NCBI GenBank assembly: GCA_023453025.1
Contig: JAEXUD010000040.1
Span: forward strand, 1 to 64,000
DNA: 64,000 nucleotides
Source of the DNA: Bacillota bacterium
Lineage (GTDB): Bacteria > Bacillota > Clostridia > Tissierellales > Sedimentibacteraceae
Direction: 5' to 3'
Below are positions 8,724-16,916 of the stretch, in pieces. The notes under the pieces are model-generated. The model did not search any database. It was given only the letters and a program-made list of their open reading frames with translations, and was not told the origin of the DNA. Both the position numbers and the translations under genes were made by a program. Numbering within the stretch: the first letter of the stretch is position 1; each line of letters starts with the position of its first letter.

Positions 8724-9080
8724 GCTAAAAATTCCAATATATTTATTATATCCCAAATTGCATAAACAATTACCTTTGTCATCTCTGAACTAATCATAGA
8801 AATATTTAAAATTGAGCACTATAAAATGCTGTCACAGAACTTTATTTCCCTGAAATAAACAACCCAAAATTTAGGAACAGATTTTTTTAATAAAATTTAC
8901 GTAAAAAAGACTTATTTCCATCAGAATATGCTATAATTAATATATAGAAGCTGTAATCTTCTATCAAACTGTTGAGGAAGCAAGGAGTTGTGGTAAATAA
9001 CTGAAAAATACTTTATATTCAAATTCATTAATCTTATTTAACCTAAGAAAAACGATATCTATTAAGAAAGCGAGAGTATT
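8724..9080. other. Intergenic region between divergent glnS and cyclase gene
   Basis: No coding potential. A TATAAT (8932-8937) on the plus strand with only a weak -35 may serve the cyclase gene. A short hairpin ATAGAAG-ctgtaat-CTTCTAT lies just after it (about 8943-8964). The leader of about 130 nt before the cyclase ATG does not resemble a riboswitch that I recognise. Confidence 0.4.
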
Positions 9081-9728
9081 ATGAAAGTTATTGATTTAAC
9101 GCACACAATTTCGGAAAGTATGCCGGTTTATCCGGGAACAGAAGGTCCAAAATTAAAAACCGCAAATACTTATGAAACAGACGGTTTTAAAGAAACCTTA
9201 CTCACAATGTTTTCACATACGGGAACTCATATGGATGCACCGATACATTTGTTTTCCCACAGAACTTCATTGGACACTTTTCCAATAGAGCAATTCGTCG
9301 GAAAAGGGCTGGTTATTGATTGCAGTGATTTGAGAGAAGGTCAAAAAATCACTATGAGCTGCATTGATAAGGTCAAAGAAAAAGCAAGTCAGGCAGAATA
9401 TATTTTATTTCATACAGGTTGGGATAAATATTGGGGTACAAGTACCTATTTTGGAGAATACCCATATATTACTGAGGAAGTGGCTGAATATTTAATACAC
9501 AATAATAAAAAAGGAATCGGATTAGATGTGATAGGATTAGATCCTATATCGGATGAGAATTTGACACTCCATCGAAAACTTTTCTTTGAAACTGATATAG
9601 TCATTATAGAAAACCTTACCCGTTTAGATGATGTAGGAAATGAGATTTTCACATTTTGCGCTCTTCCTCTTAAATACGAAAATGCAGACGGAGCACCAAT
9701 CAGGGCAATTGCCATGCTGACTGAGTAG
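9081..9728 (+). CDS. Cyclase family protein (kynurenine formamidase-like hydrolase)
   Basis: The 215-residue protein carries the metal-binding signature HTGTHMDAP (about 47-55) of the cyclase / N-formylkynurenine formamidase superfamily (PF04199). A downstream GxGxDxxGxDP-like stretch (GIGLDVIGLDPISD) and a C-terminal GAPIRAIA complete the family pattern. Members hydrolyse amide or ester bonds with divalent metals. No tryptophan-degradation genes are nearby, so the kynurenine role is not supported and the substrate is unknown. The ribosome binding site is weak (GCGAGAG). It is a single gene converging on opuAC. Confidence 0.8.
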   Translation: MKVIDLTHTISESMPVYPGTEGPKLKTANTYETDGFKETLLTMFSHTGTHMDAPIHLFSHRTSLDTFPIEQFVGKGLVIDCSDLREGQKITMSCIDKVKEKASQAEYILFHTGWDKYWGTSTYFGEYPYITEEVAEYLIHNNKKGIGLDVIGLDPISDENLTLHRKLFFETDIVIIENLTRLDDVGNEIFTFCALPLKYENADGAPIRAIAMLTE

Positions 9729-9751
9729 GCAGCAGACATCTGAAGCCCTAT

Positions 9752-9786
9752 GTTCGGAAATCCTTCGCTGTCGCTCAGGATGACAG
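9752..9786 (-). repeat. Dispersed repeat of GTCATCCTGAGCG type, copy A
   Basis: Minus strand reads CTGTCATCCTGAGCGACAGC then GAAGGATTTC. Diverged copies are at 15688-15746, 25064-25124 and 45602-45632. It lies between the cyclase gene and the terminator. Confidence 0.65.
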
Positions 9787-9804
9787 AAATAAGATTTAGC
9801 AACA

Positions 9805-9834
9805 AACAGAGACCTAATTAATTAGGTCTCTGTT
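9805..9834. terminator. Bidirectional terminator
   Basis: Perfect 14-bp inverted repeat (9805-9818 and 9821-9834, AACAGAGACCTAAT and its complement). It lies between the convergent cyclase and opuAC genes. Flanks are AT-rich rather than pure T runs. Confidence 0.65.
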
Positions 9835-9855
9835 CAATTATGTCTTATAATTGAT

Positions 9856-10767
9856 TTATTCTGCCAGATCTTCTATTGAGTCAATTTGCATATATGAAGG
9901 TACAACCAAGCCTATCTTTGCTCCTTCCAGATTCGGCCCTAAATCTTCCAGCTGGTCCTTGTAATCTGACATATATTTTTCATGAGTAGCAGGCAGCCAT
10001 GCTGCAACTATGGCATCTGCATCCCCGCTGGCAACGGCAGCCCACATTGGTCCGGCTTCAACCTGTGTCAGGGTAACGTCATACCCCATATCTTCCAACA
10101 CTAAACCTATTACATTGGTAGATGCAATTTCTGTATCCCATGCAACATATGCCAGTTTTATTCCTTCTCCGTTTGATTTCTCTGCTCCATTTGTCCATTC
10201 GTCCACTTTGTCTTGATTATCATTAATCCATTGTCTTGCAACCTCTACAACATCCGCACCTTCATTAACCTGCAGCATAACAGTTTCCATATCCTCTGAT
10301 GTCCAGTAAAACTGGTCCAAGATTTTATATGCATCAGGCATATCTTCTTTTAATCCTAATCGTGCAACGGTATTTATATGTTCTTCTCCGCCAAAGGACC
10401 CCTTAGGATCTTCTAAGTATTTTAGGTCATACTTTGCAAATTTCCAGTGAGGTGACCACCCTGTAACTATAATAGGTTCATTGTTTTCAATTGCATCGGC
10501 AAGAGCCTGGGTCATGGCAGCTCCAGAACTTGTTTGTACAGTATAATCTGATAAGCCATAATCCTCAACAGCCCTCTCAGCAGCTTGAACTACACCGGAG
10601 CCGGCATCTATTCCTGTTATCTTGTAATCCAGCTGTTGTCCCAAGGTTTCACTTCCATTTTCATTGCCTGTTCCATTTTTCGCATCACCGTTACTGCAGC
10701 CTACAACAGTTAAAGCTAAAACGGCACATAATATTATACATGATTTTTTTAATTTGTTTTTAATCAT
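9856..10767 (-). CDS. opuAC: Glycine betaine ABC transporter, substrate-binding lipoprotein
   Basis: The 303-residue protein has a lipoprotein signal peptide with lipobox TVVGC (Cys about 24). A type II periplasmic-binding fold of the OpuAC/ProX family follows (GWSPHWKFAKYDLKYLEDP, AYVAWDTEIASTNV). Trp residues able to form the aromatic cage for quaternary ammonium ligands are present. It captures glycine betaine or related osmolytes outside the cell for OpuAB. It is the last gene of opuAA-opuAB-opuAC, with a 14-bp gap after opuAB. The exact ligand (betaine, proline betaine or choline) cannot be told. Confidence 0.92.
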   Translation of the reverse strand: MIKNKLKKSCIILCAVLALTVVGCSNGDAKNGTGNENGSETLGQQLDYKITGIDAGSGVVQAAERAVEDYGLSDYTVQTSSGAAMTQALADAIENNEPIIVTGWSPHWKFAKYDLKYLEDPKGSFGGEEHINTVARLGLKEDMPDAYKILDQFYWTSEDMETVMLQVNEGADVVEVARQWINDNQDKVDEWTNGAEKSNGEGIKLAYVAWDTEIASTNVIGLVLEDMGYDVTLTQVEAGPMWAAVASGDADAIVAAWLPATHEKYMSDYKDQLEDLGPNLEGAKIGLVVPSYMQIDSIEDLAE

Positions 10768-10781
10768 AAATTTGTTTCCTC

Positions 10782-11627
10782 CTATTTTTTATTTTTGCTG
10801 ATATTTAAAGCTTGTGTTATTCGGTCTAAGATAATCGCTAATATAACGATAGCTAATCCTGATGCAAAGCCCTGCCCTGCTTCATTTCTTGTAACAGCCC
10901 TGAAGACCTCAACTCCCAAACCTTCTGCTCCAATCATAGATGCTATGACTACCATGGATAATGCAAGCATAATTGTTTGATTTACACCTGCCATAATAGT
11001 ACTTTTAGCCATCGGGAGCTGCACCTTGAATAATTTTTGTTTAGAAGTCGAGCCAAATGCATCTGCTGCTTCAATTAACTCCGTCGAGACCTGACGGATT
11101 CCCAGATTAGTCAATCGCACAACCGGAGGCATTGCAAATATTACGGATGCAATAACTCCCGGTACCATACCTATTCCAAAAAAAGAAACGGCAGGTATCA
11201 AATAAACAAATGCAGGCATTGTCTGCATAAAGTCCAGGATTGGTGTCACAATATCTTGAACTACCTTGCTTCTTGACATCCAAATCCCTAATGGAATACC
11301 TATTATAATTGATATTAAGCTGGATGCCAGAATTAAGGAAAGGGTCAGCATTGTTCCCTTCCAATATCCAAGATTGTATATCAGCATTAATCCTATCAAT
11401 ACAAATAATGATAAACCTCCAAGTTTCTTGGTTATTAATACAGTTATTGCCACCATAATTATAATAAAAAGTATTGGAGGAATCGCTGTTAATGCTTCGC
11501 TTAAGCCTGTTACAGTTCCGTCTAAAAAGCCTTTAATAGGCTTAAAGAACCATTGTGCATTATTTCTTAACCATGCTACAATTATATCAGCCCATTTAAC
11601 TATGGGTATTTGGGGTATTTGAGTCAT
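10782..11627 (-). CDS. opuAB: Glycine betaine ABC transporter, permease
   Basis: The 281-residue integral membrane protein has about six to seven hydrophobic segments and the binding-protein-dependent transport permease signature. The EAA loop is visible as ELIEAADAFGSTSKQKLFKVQLPMA, where the ATPase docks. The sequence follows Bacillus OpuAB closely (MQTMPAFVYLIPA, GIGMVPGVIASVIFAMPP). Its start overlaps the opuAA end by 32 bp. Confidence 0.93.
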   Translation of the reverse strand: MTQIPQIPIVKWADIIVAWLRNNAQWFFKPIKGFLDGTVTGLSEALTAIPPILFIIIMVAITVLITKKLGGLSLFVLIGLMLIYNLGYWKGTMLTLSLILASSLISIIIGIPLGIWMSRSKVVQDIVTPILDFMQTMPAFVYLIPAVSFFGIGMVPGVIASVIFAMPPVVRLTNLGIRQVSTELIEAADAFGSTSKQKLFKVQLPMAKSTIMAGVNQTIMLALSMVVIASMIGAEGLGVEVFRAVTRNEAGQGFASGLAIVILAIILDRITQALNISKNKK

Positions 11628-12813
11628 CCTGATTCACCTCATTTCCTGCAAGTGCTGCTAATACGGCACCTCTGATGATAATTCCCTTTAATTTCTTTTC
11701 TTCAACGACAGCTACCGGGACCGGAGAATTATAAATAACATTAAACAAATCATTTAATGGTAAATCCGGCATAACAACCGGCACATCTGTCTGAATTATT
11801 CCATAGATATCTTTATTTCCGTTCTTAATGGCTTCGGACGCAGCATCCGCAGTTACAATTCCCATAAGCTCCTTATTTTTATTAATAGCATAGATGCTGG
11901 AAATTTCGGCCTGCCTCATACGCTGTAAAGCTGTACGCGGACCATCCTTTTCAACCTGGATGGTTTCCGGTCGTATCATAACATGCTGTGCGGAAAATAC
12001 TTTAGATCTGTCAACATCCTGAACAAACTTTTTAACATAATCATTGGCGGGGCTTGTCATGATTTCCTCAGGAGTTCCGATTTGCACAATAACCCCATCC
12101 TTCATTAATGCAATTCTGTCTCCAATCTTTAATGCTTCATCCAGATCGTGGGTGATAAAAATAATTGTTTTTTTCATAGATGATTGCAGGTCTATAAGTT
12201 CATCCTGCATCTCCTTGCGTATCAGGGGATCGAGAGCTGAAAACGCCTCATCCATCAGCAAAATATCAGGATCATTAGCCAAAGCTCTTGCAAGACCGAC
12301 CCTCTGCTGCATTCCGCCGGATAATTGAGAGGGATACTGATCTTCATATCCTGACAATCCAACCATTTTTAAGGATTTAAGTGCCTTTTCTTTGATTTCT
12401 TTTTTATCTATTCCTTGGACCTCCAATCCAAATCCTGTATTTTCAAGAATAGTGCGATGTGGAAATAATCCGAATTTTTGAAATACCATACTAAGCTTTT
12501 TTCTTCTGGTTTTTATTAATTCATGTTTGTCCATTTTAGCTAAATCTATACCATCTATAAATACACTGCCTGAGCTCGGCTCTATTAAGCGGTTAATTAA
12601 TCTTACCAAAGTAGATTTTCCGCTGCCGGACAGCCCCATAATTACAAATATCTCTCCGGAATTCACTTCAAAGGAGACTCGATTTACCCCGACTGTCATT
12701 CCCGTTTCTTTTAAAATATCTGTTTTTGTTTTGCCTTCTTCCAGAAGCTTTATTCCTACTTTAGGGTTTTTCCCGAAAATTTTGGTTAATTCTTTAACTT
12801 CAATTTTTAACAT
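11596..12813 (-). CDS. opuAA: Glycine betaine ABC transporter, ATPase with CBS domains
   Basis: The 405-residue ATPase of the ProV/OpuAA type contains Walker A GLSGSGKST, the ABC signature LSGGMQQR, Walker B DILLMDEAFSALDP and the switch His in FITHD. Two C-terminal CBS domains (about 275-395) are the ionic-strength or c-di-AMP sensing part in this family. It is the first gene of the opuA operon, expressed from a promoter with a palindromic candidate operator over its -10. GAGGTG lies before the ATG. Confidence 0.94.
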   Translation of the reverse strand: MLKIEVKELTKIFGKNPKVGIKLLEEGKTKTDILKETGMTVGVNRVSFEVNSGEIFVIMGLSGSGKSTLVRLINRLIEPSSGSVFIDGIDLAKMDKHELIKTRRKKLSMVFQKFGLFPHRTILENTGFGLEVQGIDKKEIKEKALKSLKMVGLSGYEDQYPSQLSGGMQQRVGLARALANDPDILLMDEAFSALDPLIRKEMQDELIDLQSSMKKTIIFITHDLDEALKIGDRIALMKDGVIVQIGTPEEIMTSPANDYVKKFVQDVDRSKVFSAQHVMIRPETIQVEKDGPRTALQRMRQAEISSIYAINKNKELMGIVTADAASEAIKNGNKDIYGIIQTDVPVVMPDLPLNDLFNVIYNSPVPVAVVEEKKLKGIIIRGAVLAALAGNEVNQDDSNTPNTHS

Positions 12814-12909
12814 TTGGTCACCTCTTTCATAATATATTTTTCTTCATTTTTTAACATTTATACCTAGTTCATAATAAAGTACCTAATTGTGTATCTTTAT
12901 AACACATTT

Positions 12910-12942
12910 ATATAGTATACTATATTTTTCTAATTATTTCAA
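12910..12942 (-). promoter_or_regulatory. opuA promoter with overlapping palindromic operator
   Basis: On the minus strand TTGAAA (12937-12942), 17 bp and TATACT (12914-12919). A perfect 16-bp palindrome ATATAGTATACTATAT (12910-12925) covers the -10, a likely site for the adjacent GbsR-type repressor. About 100 bp of AT-rich leader follows before opuAA. Confidence 0.65.
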
Positions 12943-13006
12943 CTTTAATATCCGTTTATTTTGATTTAACTTTATGTACAGATAAAACTGTATGTATAAT
13001 ATAATA

Positions 13007-13036
13007 GAGTATTCTTAATAATACTCCTTAATACTC
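13007..13036. promoter_or_regulatory. Inverted repeat in opuA-gbsR intergenic region
   Basis: GAGTATT-N6-AATACTC (13007-13026) followed by a third half-site AATACTC (about 13030-13036). It lies centrally between the divergent opuA and gbsR promoters, so it could bind a second regulator or act as an auxiliary site. Confidence 0.4.
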
Positions 13037-13059
13037 TGCTTAAGTTCTGTAATTTTTTC

Positions 13060-13091
13060 TTGATTTTTTCATTTTATAAACTATACTATAT
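13060..13091 (+). promoter_or_regulatory. gbsR promoter with operator-like half
   Basis: TTGATT (13060-13065), a 16-bp spacer and TATACT (13082-13087). The -10 lies in TATACTATAT, the same 10-mer that forms half of the palindrome over the opuA -10. This is consistent with autoregulation. Confidence 0.55.
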
Positions 13092-13138
13092 TATATATAC
13101 TTATATCTTAATCTTCACAATTAGGAGGAATCCATTTA

Positions 13139-13672
13139 ATGGCTCAAGACAATAACCACATAGCAAGTGAATTTGAAAAAATAAAAAATGAAGCCATTTT
13201 TACCCTATCAAGGTTAGTTAACCTGTATGGACTCACATTTTCTGAATCTCGTCTGTTTTCTTTTATGTTTCTTGAAAACAATCCGATGACATTAGATGAG
13301 ATGAGCCATTCCTTAGGAATGAGTAAAACCTCAATGAGTACCGGCGTTCGCAGCCTGCTGGATACACAGATGGTTGAACGCACGTGGAAAAAAGGAATAA
13401 GAAAGGATTTATATATGGCTGAGGAAGACTTATATAAGATTTTCTCGAATGCATTTATAGAGCAATGGAGCTCATCAATTGAGCATAACACAAAATCTCT
13501 TAATGAAATATCCAGGGAATTGACTGTTCTTTCTACAAAGCTTGACGACCCGGATCTGCAAGCTCCTATATCTGAATATTCAAAAAAAATAGAAGATGTT
13601 ATTAATTTTTATAAGTGGCTGTCAGACACATTTGATGAAATTCAAAATAAAATTGATAATCTGCAAAAATAA
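13139..13672 (+). CDS. gbsR: GbsR/OpcR-type transcriptional regulator (MarR-like)
   Basis: The 177-residue protein has a winged helix-turn-helix (about 35-95) with the family landmarks YGLTFSESRLFSFMF, MTLDEMSHSLGMSKTSMSTGVRSL and WKKGIRKDLY. Bacillus GbsR and OpcR repress choline or betaine uptake and synthesis genes. The C-terminal helices form the dimer and effector part. It is divergent from opuA with 325 bp between them, so opuA is the obvious target. AGGAGG lies ahead of the ATG. Effector choice (choline or betaine) is not determinable. Confidence 0.88.
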   Translation: MAQDNNHIASEFEKIKNEAIFTLSRLVNLYGLTFSESRLFSFMFLENNPMTLDEMSHSLGMSKTSMSTGVRSLLDTQMVERTWKKGIRKDLYMAEEDLYKIFSNAFIEQWSSSIEHNTKSLNEISRELTVLSTKLDDPDLQAPISEYSKKIEDVINFYKWLSDTFDEIQNKIDNLQK

Positions 13673-13675
13673 GAA

Positions 13676-13707
13676 AGACAGAACCTCAAGCAATCAAGGT
13701 TCTGTCT
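13676..13707. terminator. Bidirectional terminator gbsR / hbd
   Basis: AGACAGAACCT and AGGTTCTGTCT pair as an 11-bp stem with a 10-nt loop. TTTATATTTG follows on plus and TTTCTTATTTTTG on minus. It serves two convergent genes. Confidence 0.85.
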
Positions 13708-13722
13708 TTATATTTGATTTTA

Positions 13723-14577
13723 TTATTTACTGTAGTCGTAGAAGCCTTTACCTGTTTTTCTTCCAAGCAAGTTAGCTCTGACCATCTTTTTAAGTAACGG
13801 ATGTGGTCTGTATTTTGTATCTCCAAATTCCTTGTACAATACTTCCATTATTGCCAGGCATACGTCAAGTCCTATTAAATCTCCAAGCTCTAATGGTCCC
13901 ATAGGATGGTTTGCTCCAAGCTTCATAGCTGTATCTATTTCTTCCTTTGTGGCTACTCCGTCAGCCAATATTCCTATTCCTTCATTAACTAAAGGAACAA
14001 GTATTCTGTTTACAACAAACCCAGGTGCTTCTTCAACACTTACAGGAGTCTTACCAATTTTTTGTGATAATTCATATATTGCACTATGTACCTCTTCTTC
14101 AGTGAGCATGCCTTTAATAATTTCAATAAGCTTCATAACCGGAACCGGATTAAAGAAGTGCATTCCGATAATTTTTCCCGGTCTCTTAGACTTTGATGCT
14201 ATTTCCGTAATAGACAATGATGATGTGTTAGTTGATAGTATTGCACTATCCTTGGCAACAGCTTCAATATCGGCAAATATTGCATGTTTTGTTTCCATAT
14301 CTTCTGCTATAGCTTCGATAAACAAATCAGCTTCACCACAGTCAGCATATTCTGTAACCTTGGTTATATTAGCTATTGCAGCATCCATTGCGGATTGCTC
14401 CATCTTTCCTTTTGCAACCAATTTAGAAAGTCCCTTGCCTATAGTCTCTTCCAGGGTATTATAAGTCTTTCCGATTCTGCCTTTTACAATTACAGGATAT
14501 CCGGCTTGTGCAAAGGTTTGTATTATACCCTTAGCCATTGTTCCTGTTCCGACAACACATATTTTTTTAATTTCCAT
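13723..14577 (-). CDS. hbd: 3-hydroxybutyryl-CoA dehydrogenase
   Basis: The 284-residue enzyme interconverts acetoacetyl-CoA and 3-hydroxybutyryl-CoA with NAD(P)H in clostridial butyrate or fatty-acid pathways. The N-terminal Rossmann motif is GTGTMAKGI (about 10-18), the catalytic region GMHFFNPVPVMKLIE contains the active-site His, and the C-terminal helical domain ends with LLGRKTGKGFYDY. Length is typical. It stands alone here, without crotonase, thiolase or Bcd genes, unlike the usual bcs operon. Confidence 0.94.
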   Translation of the reverse strand: MEIKKICVVGTGTMAKGIIQTFAQAGYPVIVKGRIGKTYNTLEETIGKGLSKLVAKGKMEQSAMDAAIANITKVTEYADCGEADLFIEAIAEDMETKHAIFADIEAVAKDSAILSTNTSSLSITEIASKSKRPGKIIGMHFFNPVPVMKLIEIIKGMLTEEEVHSAIYELSQKIGKTPVSVEEAPGFVVNRILVPLVNEGIGILADGVATKEEIDTAMKLGANHPMGPLELGDLIGLDVCLAIMEVLYKEFGDTKYRPHPLLKKMVRANLLGRKTGKGFYDYSK

Positions 14578-14624
14578 TTAAAGCCTCCTATTTTTTTGGA
14601 CCATGTCCTTTTTTGCCTATGCTA

Positions 14625-14653
14625 ATTATATCATCCGATAAATATTTTATCAA
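14625..14653 (-). promoter_or_regulatory. hbd promoter
   Basis: On the minus strand TTGATA (14648-14653), 17 bp and TATAAT (14625-14630), about 50 bp before the ATG. Confidence 0.65.
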
Positions 14654-14843
14654 GCAATTTAGAAAATTTGATAATAATTTAACAATTTTTTACTTGCTTT
14701 TCACAAAAATTTGTTATCAGCTTATGCTGTTTTAGCGCAAGAGAGTCTGCAAGCTGTAGAACACTATTTACTCATAAATATATTCTTTTACTTTTGTTCA
14801 TAATATAATATAAAATACAACTTCTATTTTGTAAAGGAGAAAT

Positions 14844-15680
14844 ATGTTTAAAAAAGTATTTGTTTTTTTTATAAAGCTTATGTCTAAAATGAAAGATGAC
14901 AACATCATTGCTTTAAGCGCACAATTTTCGTATTATATAATATTAGGTATCTTTCCTTTTTTAATACTGGCTATATCTATACTTTGCAATTTCAGCTATT
15001 ATATTTTATATCTATTGGATTCCATAGAGGGAATTTTACCGCCTGAGGTCTTTAGCATCGTTTCCAATGTTGTAAATAACTCTGTCAACAGCTGCAGCAA
15101 ACCATTTTTTTCAGCCAGCGTTCTTGTTATTTTATGGTCTGCCACTGCCGGCAGCGCGACCATAATTCATGGTATTAACAGAGCCTATGGATTTACAGTA
15201 AAAAATAATTACCTGTTCATGAGAATTGAAGGAATTATTTTTGCTGTGGCAATCATGCTTATAATGCAATTGATTTTTGCAGTAATAGTCTTGGGAAATG
15301 AAATTATATTATTCCTGGAAAATATAGAATTTATTTCAGACTTTGCATTTATAATTATTAAGTTTTTCAGATTTGCATTGCCTTTTTTATTATTGTTTTT
15401 AATATTTTCTGCAGCATACAAATTTTTAACCTATGAAAAGGTAAGTTATTCTTTTGTTATACCGGGAGCTATGGTCGCTGCTATCGGGTTTATTGCAGGC
15501 TCTTTAGCTTATTCCAACTACATAAGCACAAAGGCAAAATACTATGATTCTATTTATGGAAACTTATCAGGGGTGATAACCTTTTTAATCTGGATATTCA
15601 TATTATCCATAATATTTTTGACAGGTGCGGAAATAAACTATTTTACCGGAAGGAAAAATCAAAAGAAAAAAAATAAATAG
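14844..15680 (+). CDS. YihY/BrkB family inner membrane protein
   Basis: The 278-residue protein has about six membrane segments and a short basic C-terminus. The family pattern is visible in SAQFSYYIILGIFPFLI near the N-terminus, LWSATAGSATIIHGINRAYG in the middle and GNLSGVITFLIWIFILSIIFLTGAEIN at the end. The family was once called ribonuclease BN, but that activity was disproved; its role is uncertain. It is a single gene with AAAGGAG before the ATG. It converges on the RsmC-like gene across repeat copy B. Confidence 0.85.
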   Translation: MFKKVFVFFIKLMSKMKDDNIIALSAQFSYYIILGIFPFLILAISILCNFSYYILYLLDSIEGILPPEVFSIVSNVVNNSVNSCSKPFFSASVLVILWSATAGSATIIHGINRAYGFTVKNNYLFMRIEGIIFAVAIMLIMQLIFAVIVLGNEIILFLENIEFISDFAFIIIKFFRFALPFLLLFLIFSAAYKFLTYEKVSYSFVIPGAMVAAIGFIAGSLAYSNYISTKAKYYDSIYGNLSGVITFLIWIFILSIIFLTGAEINYFTGRKNQKKKNK

Positions 15681-15687
15681 TAAAACA

Positions 15688-15746
15688 GGAGATTCTTCAC
15701 CTTCGGTTCAGAATAACAGGTGTTTCGCCCTCGTATGACAGATATT
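15688..15746 (-). repeat. Dispersed repeat, copy B (two tandem diverged cores)
   Basis: The minus strand begins GAATATCTGTCAT and contains CTGTTATTCTGAACCGAAGG followed by GAAGAATCTCC. This resembles copy A and shares the GAATATC end with copy C. Confidence 0.55.
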
Positions 15747-15764
15747 CATAACAATGACAAAAGA

Positions 15765-16367
15765 TTACTTAGTCGCTCTGAAAATAAAGTATCCCGACTT
15801 TTTATGTATCGTTTCACAATTGCCAAATAAGCTTTCTAATTTTGTTTTTGTACTTGGTGCTCCCTGTTTTTTTTGTATTACAACATACAGACTGCCGCCA
15901 TTGTTTAAATGCTCACAGGCCCCCTCGTAAAATGAAAACACAACATCCTTTCCTGCTCTGACAGGAGGATTGGTGACTATCATATCAAAGCTGTCATTAA
16001 TGTTCTCAAATGCTGGGGAATTTTTAACCTTTACTCTGTCTTCGACATTGTTCTCCTTTGCATTCATCAAACATAGCTCTAATGCTCTTTCATTTACATC
16101 TGACATGGTCACCGTTGAATTATTTAAAAGCTTGGCAATAATAATACCTATTGGTCCATAGCCGCAGCCCAAGTCAAGTATGCTTCCGACAAACCCTTCA
16201 TTTTCCTTTATTACTGTTTCAACCAACAACATTGAACCAAAGTCCATTCCACTTTTTGAAAAAACACTGTTGCTTGAATAGAAGTTAAATCTATTTGCTC
16301 CTATGTTCCAGTCAAATTTGTATATTTCCTTGTCAGTTGTGGGATTTTTAGTAAAATACTGTTCCAT
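15765..16367 (-). CDS. RsmC-like class I SAM methyltransferase (YbxB type)
   Basis: The 200-residue protein equals the catalytic half of RsmC, the 16S rRNA m2G1207 methyltransferase. Visible are motif I ILDLGCGYGPIG, VTMSDVNERALELC, and the NPPVRAGKD motif of N2-guanine methyltransferases. Gram-positive YbxB homologues have this one-domain form. The substrate is inferred from family only. It is a single gene. Confidence 0.85.
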   Translation of the reverse strand: MEQYFTKNPTTDKEIYKFDWNIGANRFNFYSSNSVFSKSGMDFGSMLLVETVIKENEGFVGSILDLGCGYGPIGIIIAKLLNNSTVTMSDVNERALELCLMNAKENNVEDRVKVKNSPAFENINDSFDMIVTNPPVRAGKDVVFSFYEGACEHLNNGGSLYVVIQKKQGAPSTKTKLESLFGNCETIHKKSGYFIFRATK

Positions 16368-16916
16368 CCATTATGCCTCCTAATATGTAATGATAAAAAC
16401 ATTATAACTTATAACGGGTGTTTATTGAATTGTTTTTTACTTTTTTGCCGAAAATATACAATGAATCAGCGAGGAAAATATGCACAGTGCGGCAATATCG
16501 GCAAAAAGGTTCAGAATTCAGGAATATTTGTGTTTTCTTATAGAGAAACTCATATAATAGATTAGCGATCAGAAATCAGACGGAAATATGAATATTTATC
16601 CAACACACATATTTTCAAATGTCATCGAAAGGTAACTTTTCGCACGTGTGGAACCATGAGCGAATATTTTTAGATACAACATCAAAATTTTTAATTGAAA
16701 TTCAGCGATTTTTAACTCAAGCTCCTAATTGCTTGTTTTATGCTATTGGTTGTATAAAAATGAGATTCCGCTCATTGGCAGGAATCTCATCCTCATGTTT
16801 TAAAATCCAATCAAAGAGTCATTTATTATACTAATGAGTCTCAAATTTTATAAAAGCTGCAAATATGAAGCTAACAGGGTCACATTTGGTTCTTTTAAGG
16901 ATTCGTATTTAATTTG
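16368..16916. other. 549-bp intergenic region with inverted repeats
   Basis: It contains a 10-bp inverted repeat TTTTTGCCGA / TCGGCAAAAA with arms at 16442-16451 and 16498-16507, and a small hairpin CGAAA...TTTCG near 16626. The stn terminator is at 16755-16790. I see no credible gene: the only open stretch (16619-16834) has no ribosome binding site, no recognisable family and odd composition. It may be decayed DNA. Confidence 0.45.
16755..16790 (-). terminator. Terminator of the stn operon
   Basis: ATGAGATTCC / GGAATCTCAT 10-bp perfect stem (16760-16769, 16781-16790). It is followed on the minus strand by TTTTTATA. Confidence 0.8.

Noticed and set aside
8645..8724. T-box leader upstream of glnS
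   Set aside because: The predicted leader is only about 45 nt and has no T-box sequence or specifier stem.
16619..16834. 71-residue reading frame in the stn-rsmC gap
   Set aside because: No ribosome binding site, no family resemblance, and it runs through the stn terminator hairpin.
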